A DNA stretch of 64,000 nucleotides from Exobasidium rhododendri (GCA_026210745.1 CP110630.1:1860001-1924000); one strand, 5' to 3'. Positions 43,580 to 55,638 are shown, numbered from the stretch's first letter. Notes: generated by a model not told the origin, from the letters alone. Translations and numbers: made by a program.

Positions 43580-44923
43580 TCAACATGCGACCTCGACAGT
43601 CATTAAGTTTGGTCTACTTACTAAGTCATGATGATTTCTTTTGCTCGATAGAGGCGACTCTGAAGGTCGTAGACCAAGGTATTCTGCCACAAAGACCCGC
43701 ATGATCATCGCCCAAGCATGGACAGTAGGGTAGTCCAGGCAACTTTCATCATCGCCTTTCGTATGCCAGACAGAAGGGAAGGGGTATGGGATCAAGTGAC
43801 AGATTGGCACACCGTTGGCAAGAAAGGGCAAGTGATCGTCCTCGATTCCATACATGATCCGACCGTCGTTGGTGAAGAAGCTAAATTGGGTTTCGGGAGC
43901 CTCGTTTGGCTTGGGCAATCGATCGGTGTCTGCTTTCTTCTTCTGACTGGGAGGGAAGTCGTAGCCACTTCCATCACTCTTTTTGGGAAACAAAAGTCCT
44001 GCCTGCGCCAGTCGCTTCTCTACTGATCGCAATTCGTTGTGCATCCAGCTCGTCTGAGCGTAGTAGCTCGGAATCCGAGGATGAGGTGTGCCGAGTAGAT
44101 CCAGAAGGATCAAATGCTCAATGGAATCAATCTGCCGCATTGTGGACAGCCCAGGAACCAATCGACGAGCTTGCAAAGAAGATGGAGATGAAGAGGAAGA
44201 TTGGCTGTGATACTGCTCGACCCAGTGTGAAGCCAGGGCCCGACTTCCGTACGTACTGTCAGTGTGAGTCCACACGTTATAAGCCTCCTCTCCATCGAAG
44301 AAGATCAGCTGTAAGCCAGTCTCTTCCCATCTTTCGGTCCCTTTGGCATCCGTCATCAAGCTCTCTAAGGCCATCGCAGTGTCTGCTATGATGGCACACG
44401 GCACCGCACTATCCGTCGCTCCGATAAAATCTTTTGGACTGATCTTGCTGTCGTGATGAGCTGCTAGGACAAGCTGTCGTACTGCATTGGGGTGTCGACT
44501 GATAACAATATTGGTCATCTCGACATCACCCTGAGGTGTAGAAGCAGTGAATGCATGTCTAGTGACATTCCACTTGGAGTGGGGTCCCTGAAAAGGCTCT
44601 GAGAGAATTCGTTGAACGAGGATACTGTTGCTGCTCGAAGGTATTCGTGGTATGAGTATTTTGGATAATATCGAATTTGGATTGCGATGGTCTACAGTGA
44701 TGCTCGGATCTAAGATTGTCTTGATGGATGAAAGTGATTCAAGATGCGAATAGTCGCGAGCGCTCAAGCGAGACAGTTCTTCTGGTCGTTGCGCACAGAC
44801 AAGTAGGACCGTGGCCGTCAAGTAGAACAGAGACAGGAAGAGATGCTTCCATAATCCTACATAAGGCCGTGTTCGTCGCGGTAGCCGGAGTTCTTGATGA
44901 GCTCGACCCTTGCAATCTTTCAT
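43580..44923 (-). CDS. Glutaminyl-peptide cyclotransferase (M28-type zinc enzyme)
   Basis: A single frame from the ATG at 44923 gives 447 residues. Upstream ATGs up to 45106 are in frame, but would overlap the divergent gene's start and place the anchor late. Residues about 24-43 (LFLSLFYLTATVLLVCA) form a signal peptide or anchor, so the enzyme enters the secretory pathway. The catalytic domain has LAAHHDSK, FIGATDSAVPCAI with the zinc Asp, LQLIFFDGEEAYNVW with the catalytic Glu, and the family end IEDDHLPFLANGVPICHLIP with FPSVWHTKGDD. It cyclises N-terminal glutamine of secreted proteins or peptides to pyroglutamate. A GTAAGT donor lies at 43622-43617, inside the last codons, so the C-terminus may be spliced to a short final exon. 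Confidence 0.88.
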   Translation of the reverse strand: MKDCKGRAHQELRLPRRTRPYVGLWKHLFLSLFYLTATVLLVCAQRPEELSRLSARDYSHLESLSSIKTILDPSITVDHRNPNSILSKILIPRIPSSSNSILVQRILSEPFQGPHSKWNVTRHAFTASTPQGDVEMTNIVISRHPNAVRQLVLAAHHDSKISPKDFIGATDSAVPCAIIADTAMALESLMTDAKGTERWEETGLQLIFFDGEEAYNVWTHTDSTYGSRALASHWVEQYHSQSSSSSPSSLQARRLVPGLSTMRQIDSIEHLILLDLLGTPHPRIPSYYAQTSWMHNELRSVEKRLAQAGLLFPKKSDGSGYDFPPSQKKKADTDRLPKPNEAPETQFSFFTNDGRIMYGIEDDHLPFLANGVPICHLIPYPFPSVWHTKGDDESCLDYPTVHAWAMIMRVFVAEYLGLRPSESPLSSKRNHHDLVSRPNLMTVEVAC

Positions 44924-45104
44924 CGCCTTCGACGTTGTACTGTGGAAAGGAGGGGCGAACGAAAAGCCTGAAGCTGAAGCACACTCACTCAAAAATAAGC
45001 CGAGGCCAAAATTATACTCGCGTCGGACATCCAAGAAGGGAGCCACTCGCCTTCCACACATCACATATAGCCACTCTTTACACTCCATCTTCTCCTTCAC
45101 AGTC
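44924..45104. promoter_or_regulatory. Shared 181-bp divergent promoter
   Basis: Only 181 bp separate the glutaminyl cyclase start (minus) and the Zn2Cys6 regulator start (plus), so both promoters must share it. No specific binding site could be assigned. Confidence 0.5.
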
Positions 45105-47477
45105 ATGCCTGGCGAGAGGCTTGGCACTCATCCGAAGCGCCGGAAGACTACCCGAGCATGCAACCACTGTCGGGAACATAAGCTGAAGTGAGTAGACGGG
45201 AGGATAGAGTGTATGAGCGTGCAGGGTGGGAAGCATGTGTAGGCAGTGTGGGAAGCATGTGTAGGCAGCGCGAAGAGAACATTGAGATGCATCGTCGCAA
45301 CGTCACAGCTGACACTGGACGGACTCTTCTATCCCTGACTCGCACCCTGTAGATGTGACTTTCTGGTCAGGGAAAGGGGTGATCCCCCAATGTGCAAGCA
45401 CTGCGAAGACTACGGACTCGCATGTGTAATCACTGCTCGAAGTCAACCACCAAAGGATGCGAAGGGAGCCAACCCACCATCTAGCTCTTCTAATGTCGTA
45501 AGTATCAGTCGACAGGGCGAGGAAGTTACATCAGCATTTTGGTCTCATGCTCATGACTTATATCACATAGGTCTCTGCACCTGTCGCACAAAAGAAATGG
45601 CATCGAAAGCATAGCGTTGCTCTCACTGAGCCGCGCTACTCGGGCCCCACTTCTCTCTCTCAACTGGTGTCAACTGTAACGAGAGAATGGCCTACGAGAG
45701 CCGATCGAGTACTCTATCGCAAGGACACAAGACATGGCTATCAGAAAGTGGATGGCATAATTGGTGGACCATTTCTCATGCTGCCTCAAGTTCGTTATCC
45801 GCAAGAACAGATTGAAAGGGAGGAGATAGAAGAAGCTAGACTCAGTATCGAGACTAGAAAGGATTGTGAGTATATGAAAAAGGAGGGTGGATCAGGACTT
45901 TACCTTGCTTCGCTCTTCTGATCCAACAACCAACTCCAGTGCTCCGAAAGTATCAGCGTTTCAATGCACCCATCTATGCCCTGCTGACAGAGCAAGAAGC
46001 AGAGGCAGCAGTGGATCTGGACATTCCCGATCAGGCCATCTCATCGCTATCTTATCTGGGACTTGCTCTCCTCGCAGTGTCAGCTATGTGTAGAGGCACA
46101 CCCATCGAGACGAGAAGGGCGCTTCTTTATCACCTTCGAAGTAGGCCACAAGTAGAGTTCAACAGTTCGTTGGAAACGATTCAATACCTTCTGCTTGTGA
46201 GTGGGAATGTCGAGCTCTTAAGCCCGGATTCCAGCAATTCATCGGGGATGAGCCTCAACTTGACTGGTCTCCTCACGAGAATGGCCCAGGATTTGGGGCT
46301 GCATCGAAGGATCTCACAATTGAACGTCTCCAGTCAACACTTGAGTCTGCGAGCTCGCATCTGGGCTGCTTGCGTGGTTCAAGATCGGTGGTATGCAATG
46401 AGCTTTGGACAACCTTGCCTGATTCATCTTGAAGACTGCGATGCGCCAAGTCCTTCGCCGTACCAAGACGACAACGCAGGCGAGGCGACTTTCAACGGAA
46501 CACAGAGTAAGCTGTCTGAAGTTCCTGCCGAACATGTCAAATTGTGTGAGATGGTGGGTCGTCTGCTCCGACTGGTTTTCACGCCCACAGGACTGAAGAA
46601 CACGTCGATTCAAGAGCTGGAGACGTTGAAAGCAGACTTGGATCGATGGACGTTACAGTTGCCGGCTTCTCTGCGATGGTCGGAGCGATCGATGAAGGAA
46701 GCAGAAGCAGGCGCAGGATTTCTGAATATCATGAAAGTGGGACTAGACTTTATCTTTTATCGCTCTGCTCTGATAAGCTCACACAACACATCTCAAAGCC
46801 CCCACATGTCGCCAGCCCTCGTTTGGAAGGATCTCGTCAGAAGATCGGCAGAGGCCATTGAGTGGATAGAGACAGAGACGGGGACCATGGTCATGGACTG
46901 CTCATCCGTGACAATGTACGGTCTAATTCAATGCTGTCTGGTACAGTTTTATGCAGTGATCAGCGGCGAAGATCCCAAGTCACTACGATTGGCAAGACGT
47001 ATGCTGCAAAGCTGGAGTGTCTCGATCGAAACGCTGTCCCATGGCTACTACGATCCACACGAAGGCGATGAGCCTCTCCCGAGCAGTACCACAACCACCG
47101 CACAGATGCAGAGTTCTTTCAGCAAGGGCAAGAAGAATCTGACTCTACGGACGAAGGTGTACATCTCCATTGCCATGCTGGCAGAGATTGCTGAACATCA
47201 CATTGCTAATCCGATGTCCTCCGCAACACCCCCGCCTTCTACGTCTAGAAATCAAGCTTCGACGATGGGGGCAGTACCCCTTACAAGAAGTAACGTAGGG
47301 TCGTTACCTCTGTCTCTTCCTGCCGCGTCGTTTGCATCCACTTCCACCCCGAATCCACTCGACACTGCTTCGCATTCCATTATCGATCAAGGGAGAAGCG
47401 CGTTTGTGAATCACCAGAGCACTGTGCTCAATGGAGCATATCTGTCGTCCATCAATCAGTACCTACCGTATCCACCT

Positions 47478-47509
<32 letters not shown>

Positions 47510-47792
47510 CTCATCACACCCACAACCACATCGGCAGCAAAATCACCTACCCCCCTCGACAGCTGCTTTGCTCCCGCCTCCAGCTTCTTCCGCTTATCAC
47601 TTTCCAACTCCACCGCAATCAGTGGAAAGTTCCCTCGGCGACATTGAACAGATCGACTTGATCACTCTACAAAGGTGGGCTGATGAGTTGATGAACAATC
47701 CCCCAAGTCTAGATGTCCACAATTATGCCACAGACCAGATCTCATCCGCACCTTCAATACTCCAGCATCCATACTACCAGCGCCAATTCTGA
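45105..47792 (+). CDS. Zn2Cys6 transcription factor with fungal-specific domain
   Basis: Four exons (45105-45187, 45353-45497, 45571-45865, 45940-47792) join to 791 residues. The binuclear zinc cluster is split by intron 1 and restored by splicing: Cys19, 22, 29, 42, 45 and 52 (CNHCREHKLKC, then CKHCEDYGLAC), preceded by the basic KRRKTTRA. The fungal transcription-factor domain spans about residues 185-450, with MAQDLGLHR, RARIWAACVVQDRWYAMSFG and LIHLEDCDAP. The C-terminal third is disordered, with a 9-residue glutamine run and Pro/Ser-rich parts that may activate transcription. Targets are unknown. It is divergent from the glutaminyl cyclase gene, which need not be its target. Confidence 0.93.
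47481..47507 (+). repeat. CAG repeat (polyglutamine) in transcription factor
   Basis: Nine CAG triplets code a glutamine run followed by a His/Pro-rich stretch in the C-terminal region of the Zn2Cys6 regulator. Confidence 0.95.
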
Positions 47793-48237
47793 TACCCCCT
47801 TTTCACTTGCATGGTACCCAACTCTTTACACTGTATTCTTCCCTTGCTTATACTCTCCGCAAGTTGTGTACTTGCGGCTTGCCAGACCAATGTATTAATG
47901 ATTTCATATTGTCTCGCCGGAGTGTCACACGTCGTACGAAGGGGCAGCCGTATCCGAGGCGAAGGAAAGGGGGTGCGGTGCGCAAGATCATCTCACGGCT
48001 GGCAGTGCGAACTGAGCCGTGTTTTGCAGACGCTTCTATTAAAGAAGAAGTAGCTAACGGCGTAGTCTGTGCGAGTGAACAAGTCTGACTATCGTATTGC
48101 GAGTATCTGGCGCAGCCATAACATCACAGACAGGGTATGGAAAAGGGGAAAAGAGGAGAATAGAGATATTGATTTTGAAGAGGTAAAAGGTTATGAAGTG
48201 CTCCCAGATCCACGCAAGAGGAAGGGATGGGGGACGA
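47793..48237. other. Convergent 3' flank
   Basis: 445 bp between the transcription factor and the lytic-transglycosylase-like gene. Short frames only; nothing recognised. Confidence 0.5.
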
Positions 48238-49335
48238 TCAATTGCATGAGGCCAAATTGTTGAATTTCACAAATGTCTTGCTGTATCCTTCCTTTCCCTG
48301 ACACCATCCATTAAGAAAGGAGTTGAGGTAGTCTAGATTGTTTTGAGAACATGGGCCGTACTGTGTGTTGGTGGCAGTCTTGTAGGTCATGCTGGTAGAC
48401 CAACCGTTGTAAGCGCCCAGTGCTCGGAGCAGATCGCCGTCAAAGTGGGTCAATTGACTTTCAAAGTACTTGGCACCCATCATGATATTCGTGTCAGCGT
48501 CGTAACAATTGGCATTCTTGCACTTGTCCGGAGTCAACTGCATCATGCCGATCTAGGGAGCGTGCGTGTCAGTGCGCGGGAGAATGAAGGGGGAAAAAGT
48601 AAAGAAGTATATCATCCTCACCTCGCCATTGCCTCCAATCGTTGCAGGGTTACACGAAGACTCTTGCATAGCAATCGACATGATCATCACGGCAGGAATT
48701 CCAGTGGATTCTTCTGCTTTCTGGAAGTGACTTGAGTACTTGCTGCAAGCTTTGAAGGCACTGGATTCTTCTGCTTCGGATGTAGAAATGACTTTGATGT
48801 CGCTTATGTTCACCTTAGGGGGAGTCCACTTGCTGTTGGGCTTAGACTTGCTAATACCGCAGTCGAGGAACGATATATCTCCGTTGGGGTAGGTGCTGTC
48901 TGCGTTTGGATTCGGGCAATCTCCACTGAAAGACATGCCTTGAAGTCCCTTTTTGCTCGAAGAGGACGAGGATGAAGACGAGGAAGAAGAAGCAGAAGTG
49001 CTGGGCGAAGTGCTGCCCTCTGATGGTTGGTTTGCAAGGAGGCATGACTTTTGTAAGGACATGAACCAGCACAAGTAGTGCTATTGTATCTACTCACCTC
49101 CGCTTCCAGAGCTGCTAGATGTTTTTGCTTTCTTTGTTCTGCTTTTGCAACGTTTGTTCACTTTCCTCTTTCGCAAAAGACGATTGCTTGCTCCACCGCT
49201 CATCGAGAGAGAGACCATTTTGCGAGTCAAGTGCTGCTCGAGTCCACTCTCCTGGATGTTGAGGGGAACAGATAAGTGCTCTCCGAGGGCGAAGGTGAGC
49301 AAGGAAGTGAAGACGAGGGCAGCAAAAAGCTTCAT
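48238..49335 (-). CDS. Secreted lytic-transglycosylase/lysozyme-like protein (SLT, GH23-type fold)
   Basis: Three exons (49335-49098, 49019-48622, 48552-48238) join to 316 residues. A signal peptide (MKLFAALVFTSLLTFALG) starts the protein. A basic stretch and a Ser-rich linker follow. The C-terminal domain holds the SLT signature: IAMQESSCNPATIG with catalytic-type Glu199, then GEIGMMQLTPDKC across intron 2, and a LRALGAYNGW segment as in goose-type lysozymes and Slt enzymes. Such enzymes cleave the beta-1,4 bond of bacterial peptidoglycan. In a fungus, which lacks peptidoglycan, a secreted copy would act on bacteria (inference). Several cysteines in the domain suit extracellular disulfides. 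Confidence 0.85.
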
Positions 49336-50187
49336 CTTAGCAGGGAGTGTATCGTGAGTGTCAGAATTAGGAAGAAAAGGACTTCTGCAAGTGAGAAAGA
49401 TAATGAAGAAGCTGTAAGAGGGGGAAAATTTAAGATCACCCTTGTATCAGACCGTGCTGAAATGGGAGAAGGGAGTAGGGCGTGGAAGATCAACTTCGAA
49501 GCTCTTCAGTCTGGTCGAAAAGTAAAGGAGGATGGAAAGGGTAGGAAGAGAGGAATAGAGGCTTAAGCGAGAAAAGATGCAATGAGAGTGGTGAAGGCAG
49601 AAGACGGAAAGATGGAGAAAGGGGGCCGGGAGTGTTCAAATAAGAGAATAGACGATCGAATGCAAAGGTGGCTGGAAAAGTATGGCGTAGAACTTGAAAG
49701 GGGTCGGAAATAGATTATAAGATTTCTTCTACGCCGATATAAATTAAATATGGACAAGATTACAAAGGGGAGCTCAGGTGTGCTGATCCAACGAGGTCGG
49801 GGGCAGAACAAAGGGAGATGGTCGAGTTGAAAAGGTCACTCTGCTGCATGGCATAATTGGAAGAAGGGAGACTTGATGCCTGCTCGCTGCAATTCTGACA
49901 GACTGCGTACTCGCCCTAAAAGGGTGCTCGAGTGGGAAACAGGAGGATTGATGTTTGCAAGAGCAGTGGCATAGGGCAGGATAGACAGAAGAGAAGGCTC
50001 AGTACTCGTGCATACATTTACGCGCTTCGTCGAGTGCAACGCGGGGCGGTTAAAAGTGTGATTTTGACCTAATCTCGAAAGCAGAAAGAGACCAACACCA
50101 CTTCTGTCTTGCCCAAAAACAAAACATAAATTTCGATCATCCCACCTCCATCGATTGCCAGGACAGATCGCTCTACAAGAGGGCCCC
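49336..50187. other. Divergent intergenic region, SLT-like / MSH3
   Basis: 852 bp. Purine-rich for much of 49350-49720. Open frames on both strands here are featureless. Promoters of both neighbours should lie at its ends. Confidence 0.5.
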
Positions 50188-53100
50188 ATGCCCGCCGCCA
50201 GTAAGAATGCTCTCATATCTTCCTATTTTACACAGGCATCGAGCAAACCAGCAGCGAAGCCTACACCGCCATCTCCGTCCTCGCCTCCTCCATCGTTGCT
50301 AGGAGCAAGGAATGAGCGAGAGGACACGGACATCGAAGCTGAGGACAGAGGACGAAAGCAGCCCCGCATACAAGAGCCTGCCTCATCTAAGGCGCCGGTA
50401 GTGAGTGTCGATTCAAGACTGCAACAGTGGAAATTTGATGCGATTTCGACGCAAGGAGGTGCCGGTGATGCCGCCTTCAACGAAAACGACTCTGCTCCTC
50501 ACTCCTCCCCGTCAGGGCAGACAGAGGAGCAAAAGGCTCGACATGCTGCATTCAAGAAGAGGATGTTGGGAACGATTGAGAAGCAAGAGAGGAGAAAAGA
50601 GGAGAAGAAGAGCGAAAAAAACGATCGAGATGACGTCGATGTACAGCAAGAAGACCAGGGTGATGATAGTGACGTGGTGGAAGTCGAGCCAGAGGACAGG
50701 CTTGCTGAGTTTGCTGCACCGAACAAGCAGAAAGCTCGGCCAAGAGTCGCTAAGGAAGTGTCGGACAACGGCGTCAAGTACACGCCTCTGGAAAAGCAGT
50801 ACCTAGAACTACGCAAGGACTATCCAGACGTTCTCCTCTGCACCGAGGTTGGATACAAATTCAAATTCTATGGTGACGATGCAAGAGTGGCGAGCAGGGA
50901 ATTGAACATTGCCTGCTTCCTGGAAAGGCATCTCTGGACAGCAATGGTGCCTCTCCATAGGCTTCAGCTGCACATCAAGAAGCTCGTGTCTGCAGGTCAC
51001 AAGGTGGGGGTGGTGCGGCAAGTAGAGACACGAGCGCTCAAGGCGGCGTCGACGAATGCAAACAAACCTTTCACTCGAAAATTATCAGAACTGTATACAG
51101 CCTCTACCTGGGTGGAAGACATGCTAGATACGGGTCAGGATGGAGGTAATCCCTCGTCACCTCGAAGCTTGATCGCGATTGTGGAAATAGCAGAAGGAGG
51201 CACCACGGGAGCCGAAGAACGGGTATCGATCGGACTTATTGCTATTCAGGCTACAACAGGAACCATCACATATGATCAATTCAGCGATGGAAGTATGCGG
51301 TCCGAGCTGGAAACAAGGTTAGCACATCTAGAGCCCGCTGAGATCATACTGCCTGAACGTATTTCGAAGCAAACGAATCGACTGATACGCTACATCGCCG
51401 GTCAGTCTTCACAATCTGTGGCAGCTGTTCGCATTGAGAAGAGTGAGAAAGTGCCAAATTACAACGAAGCATACGCCTCAGTGAACGAATTTTATGCCAA
51501 GGGAGGATTTGTACAAGACGGAGAAGTGGATGACATCGATGCTAGCAAGATTCTCTCTGTCGTTGTCGCCCTCCCTCATCTTGCTCTGGTTGCATTGGCC
51601 GTCGCTATTGAACATTTGAGTGCCTTCAAGTTAGAGTCAGTCTTTCGACTGGCGACCAACTTCACAAGCTTTGCTAGTCGTCATGAGATGTTGTTGACCG
51701 GAAATACGCTTTCGAATCTAGAGATACTGGAGAACAACACCGATTACCGCGAAAAGGGATCTTTGATGTGGATGCTGGGCGCTGGATGTACGACGACGAT
51801 GGGGAGGCGACTGCTTCGACGCTGGCTGACGAGACCTCTCACCAATGTAGAGAGACTGAGGGAGCGGTCAGATGCTGTCGAGTGCATCGTCAATGAACGT
51901 CACATAGCGACCCGATCATCGAGTCTTCTCAAAGGTCTGCCCGACGTGAGTGTAAATTATTTTGTCGTGCTGGGTCTAGGTACTCCAATCTGACTCTCTT
52001 CACATCCCCAGCTTGAGAAAGGCTTAGCCCGCCTGAACTACCTTAGAGCTGCTCCTACTGAACTAGCGACCATTCTACTCTCACTCAATCGCGTCACCAC
52101 CGAGTTCGCAGAGGGTCAGTACAGCAGTACGTTGGGCTCACCGTTGCTAGATGAAGCAATCGCCACACTACCAAAGGGAAAAAGTATCATACAAGAAGCT
52201 CTCGCTGCTATTTCTGTCCCGAACGCTAGAGACAACAACAAGCGAGACTTGTTCGCTGATCCGGATCGCTACTCCTACGTACAGGACACCAAAGACCTGA
52301 TCTCCATTGTTGATTGCGACCTACACGAGCACCTGCTAGAGCTTCGAAAGACACTGAAGAACCCACGACTGCAGTACGCTACGGTGGCGCTTGATGAGTA
52401 TCTGATCGAAGTATTCAAAGAAACGAGGCTCCCGATTCCTGCCGATTGGCTTCGAATCAACAGCACCAAGAAAGTCATCCGCTACCGTTCCCCTACCGTC
52501 ATCAAGCTGATGAAACAGAGAGATCAGTTGCAAGAGACTCTGGACGCACAGGCCGATGAAGCCTATCGCAGCTTCGTGAGAGATCTGTGTGATCAACACT
52601 ACTCCCTTCTCCGTAGAATCGTTTTGAGCTTAGCTACACTGGATGCGCTCATCTCACTGTCGGTCCTTGCTTCCCTGCCAGGGTATAGTAAAGCATCGTT
52701 TGTAGAGAAAGGAAACTGCATCGAATTACGAGGCTTTCGGCATCCCATGACCGAGGCCGTTCAGGAAAACACCTACATCGAGAACGACATTACACTGGGC
52801 GACGGAGCAAAAGATGGAGCAAAGGGAATCCTCTTGACTGGCAGCAACATGGGAGGAAAGTCGTCCACAGTCCGAGCGATTGCATTGATCGTCGTCATGG
52901 CTCAAGTTGGTTCGTATGTACCCGCAACGTTTGCACGTCTGTCTATGCACGACGCCATCCTGACTCGAATGGGCGCTTCTGATCAGCTGGCAAAAGGTCG
53001 ATCTACCTTCATGGTGGAGGTGCAGGAGACGGCAGAGATTATGCGTACAGCTACGAACAACAGTCTCGTCTTGTTAGATGAGCTGGGAAGAGGAACTTCC

Positions 53101-53626
53101 ACCCACGATGGTCAAGCGATCGCTGAGGCGGTACTGCAGCATCTGTTGGAAAGGGAAGCACACAGAAGGCCAATGTTGCTGTTTGTCACCCATTTCCTGT
53201 CTTTGGGTAGGTTGATGGCCACCCTTCCCTTGCGAGGAATGCACATGGCGTACGTCGATCGAGGTGACAATAACATCACCTTCTTGTACAAGATTAGAGC
53301 AGGCTTGGCAGAGAAGTCGTGAGTAGATTCGAGGCAGAGGTTGACTGTTGTGGTCGCATCCCCTCCGGCGCTGACTGAAGTGCTTTTTCTACACAACCAG
53401 ATTCGGCATTCACTGCGCCCGTCTTGCTTTTTTGCCAAGTGATTTGCTAGAGGAAGCTACGATCAAGTCCAGAGAACTAGAGGAAAGAACCGCTTTACGA
53501 TCTCAAGCGCTCCGACAAGCAAGAGGCGCTCAACTGGCCAGACTGCTGTTTGCGGGATCCGATTTGACGATCGAGCAACTGAACGCAGTCCGTGTAGCAG
53601 CCCGTGTCCTCGGTTTCACATTGTAG
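50188..53626 (+). CDS. MSH3: DNA mismatch repair protein Msh3
   Basis: Three exons (50188-51945, 52012-53318, 53401-53626) join to 1096 residues. The disordered N-terminus contains KNALISSYFT, close to a PCNA-binding PIP box but with Asn in place of the usual Gln. The mismatch-binding domain starts YTPLEKQYLELRKDYPDVLL, characteristic of Msh3, with ELNIACF and HKVGVVRQVETRALKA. The ATPase has Walker A TGSNMGGKSS at about 862 (most MutS proteins have TGPNMGGKS), Walker B VLLDELGRGTSTHDG and the CARLAFLP end in the last exon. Msh3 pairs with Msh2 as MutS-beta to repair insertion-deletion loops. It ends 44 bp from the OGG1 stop, facing it. Confidence 0.95.
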
Positions 53627-53670
53627 ATTATAATCAACGCCGTGCTGTACTAATATTATGCCCATATGAT

Positions 53671-55369
53671 TCAGTCTCTTGATCTTGAAGCTCGGCCATT
53701 CCGAAATATGCTGCTTTGTTGAGCTGCACTGCGCTTCCCTCCGTGGAAAGGTTCATTCAACGTCGATCCATTCTCTCCTTGCGACCGCTTCAGTGATGTC
53801 CGAGCCGGTCGACCGTTGTCTCGAAAGGTGAGCTCTACTTTGACTTCTTCGGTCTTCACAAGCGGCTCTTCTTCCCTCTTTACGATACTGTGCTTCAGCT
53901 CTCCCTCGACACTTCCTACCTCTATCTTGACTTCTTCCTCCTGTTTGTACGTGGCAAATGCTCGCAAGTCTGCGGTGAACAGGATGGAGTGGGCCCAACC
54001 GGCGTACGGTCCCCACAAATCTCGGAATCTGCTGGCGATGATCTCATATCCTTTGAGCCCTCCCTTTGTCCGGATGTGGTACCATCTCTCTGCGAATTGA
54101 TATACATGTCGATCTACCGGTATACTAGACGGTTGATCCATCGACATGAGAAGGATGCAGCTGTCGGCAAGAAAGACACATTAGCCAAGGTCTTTCATTC
54201 ATCTCCACCCTCATTTCATCTACTCACTCGGCTACCTTTGGTCCGACGCCTTGCAATTGGAGCAGCTCTGATCTCGCTTGTCCGTACGTCATCTGACGCA
54301 AGGAATGCAAGTATTCATCGACACTTGCATACTTGAGGAGTTTGCTGCTCCCACCACCTTCCACCCTCTCCTCTAGCTTCTCGATGAGCATCCTTGCCGT
54401 CTCATAGATATACCTTGCTCGATAACCAAAAGAGAGCTCACGCAGTCTCTCTTCGACGTCTTCCTGAGCTAGTCGATCTGGTGATGGAAATGGGTGGTAG
54501 ACGATGTTAATGGGTGCCAGTTGACTTGCGTCTTCAATTCCATCAAGGGCTTCTTTCGGAGGCATGGGATAAGTGTAGGACAATAATGGCTCTGAGAGAG
54601 AAAGAGAAAGATAATAGTCAGCAGGAGGTTCTCAAGGAAGTCTGAGTTCACTCCTCTCTCGTGTCCTGACCTGAGTAGTGTGTGCAGAGGTTCTGCACCA
54701 TTTGCCCGATCCTTGCTATGTTGTTGTTGGACGAGCAAATGAAACTGAGATAGGGCGATTTTCAGCGTCTCTCCTCTTTCATGACACAGCGATATTTCTC
54801 TTTACTCACGCACACAAGCATTCCCAAGGGTCCTGCCGAAGCATCCTGATACCAGTGAAGCGCTTGGAGAAGCGCTTAAAGACTTCATCTTTGTTGGACC
54901 ACTCCTCGTATAGCTCCGTCAAGGGGACTCGTAAATTGAGGTAGTCCTTCAGCCATTCAGACGTTTCATCGGTCATGGTGACGCTGTTCTTCTCTGGTTC
55001 ACGTCCTTCAGGAACGAGTGTCTTGTGATAAAGAAAGCCTCTCTCTTCATCTTGTCTAAGAAAGACGACTCGGTCAGCTAGGCAAATCGACCACTCGATT
55101 TCCTTCCGATAGTCTGTTCTTGTTACTTCGAAAGGAAGAGCAGCATTAACGTCATCCTCCGAATCTTCCTTCTTGATGTTGCTGTCACCTGTACTGCCAT
55201 GACTGATCATGGAGCCCTCTTCCTTGACCGCCTCATAGACTTCCACACGTCGCCATCGAAAGGACTGGCCGCACTTATTGGATATAGTGAGGGGAAGCAA
55301 GATCTGGGCGCTGGACACGGCAAGTGACGAATAGCCCAAGGGCGGACGAGACCCTGCAGCTTCCGTCAT
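53671..55369 (-). CDS. OGG1: 8-oxoguanine DNA glycosylase Ogg1
   Basis: Four exons (55369-54810, 54744-54671, 54591-54228, 54160-53671) join to 495 residues. The N-terminal OGG domain has GQSFRWRRVE and the 74-bp exon 2 gives FICSSNNNIARIGQMV. The helix-hairpin-helix LQLQGVGPKVADC places the catalytic lysine at Lys330, and PVDRH gives Asp349. Their spacing of 19 equals that of human Lys249 and Asp268. The enzyme excises 8-oxoguanine opposite C and nicks the strand. The protein is longer than human OGG1 (345 residues) through an acidic insert after residue 50 and a charged, Lys/Glu-rich C-terminal extension of about 90 residues ending in basic RNGRASRSRD, perhaps nuclear-targeting. Confidence 0.95.
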
Positions 55370-55638
55370 CTTACGCCTCTGTAAGGCGAGAGGTCTGGCT
55401 ACACGAGGTCTGGCTGCTTTGGCGACTCGCAGCAGCAACAGCTTGACGACTGGTGGTGTTGGACGGACTCCAGGGCTCGACAATTTTTTAAACTTCCTGA
55501 ATCTTAGTGTCTCTGTGAAATTAAGTAGAGGCGCCCAGAATTGTATTCCTAGGAATCCCCCCCTCCACCGATTGTAACAATTACCCTCCGCAACGCTCTG
55601 CTTTGATCCCTTTCGCTGACTAGGGAGCGGCTGACAAG
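55370..55638. promoter_or_regulatory. Divergent promoter between OGG1 and GLE1
   Basis: 269 bp separate the two start codons, so the promoters are shared or overlap. No specific element assigned. Confidence 0.45.

Noticed and set aside
49563-50216. Minus-strand frames of 82 and 126 codons between the SLT-like gene and MSH3
   Set aside because: Aromatic- and Ser-rich readings of purine-rich spacer, overlapping the MSH3 start; no features.
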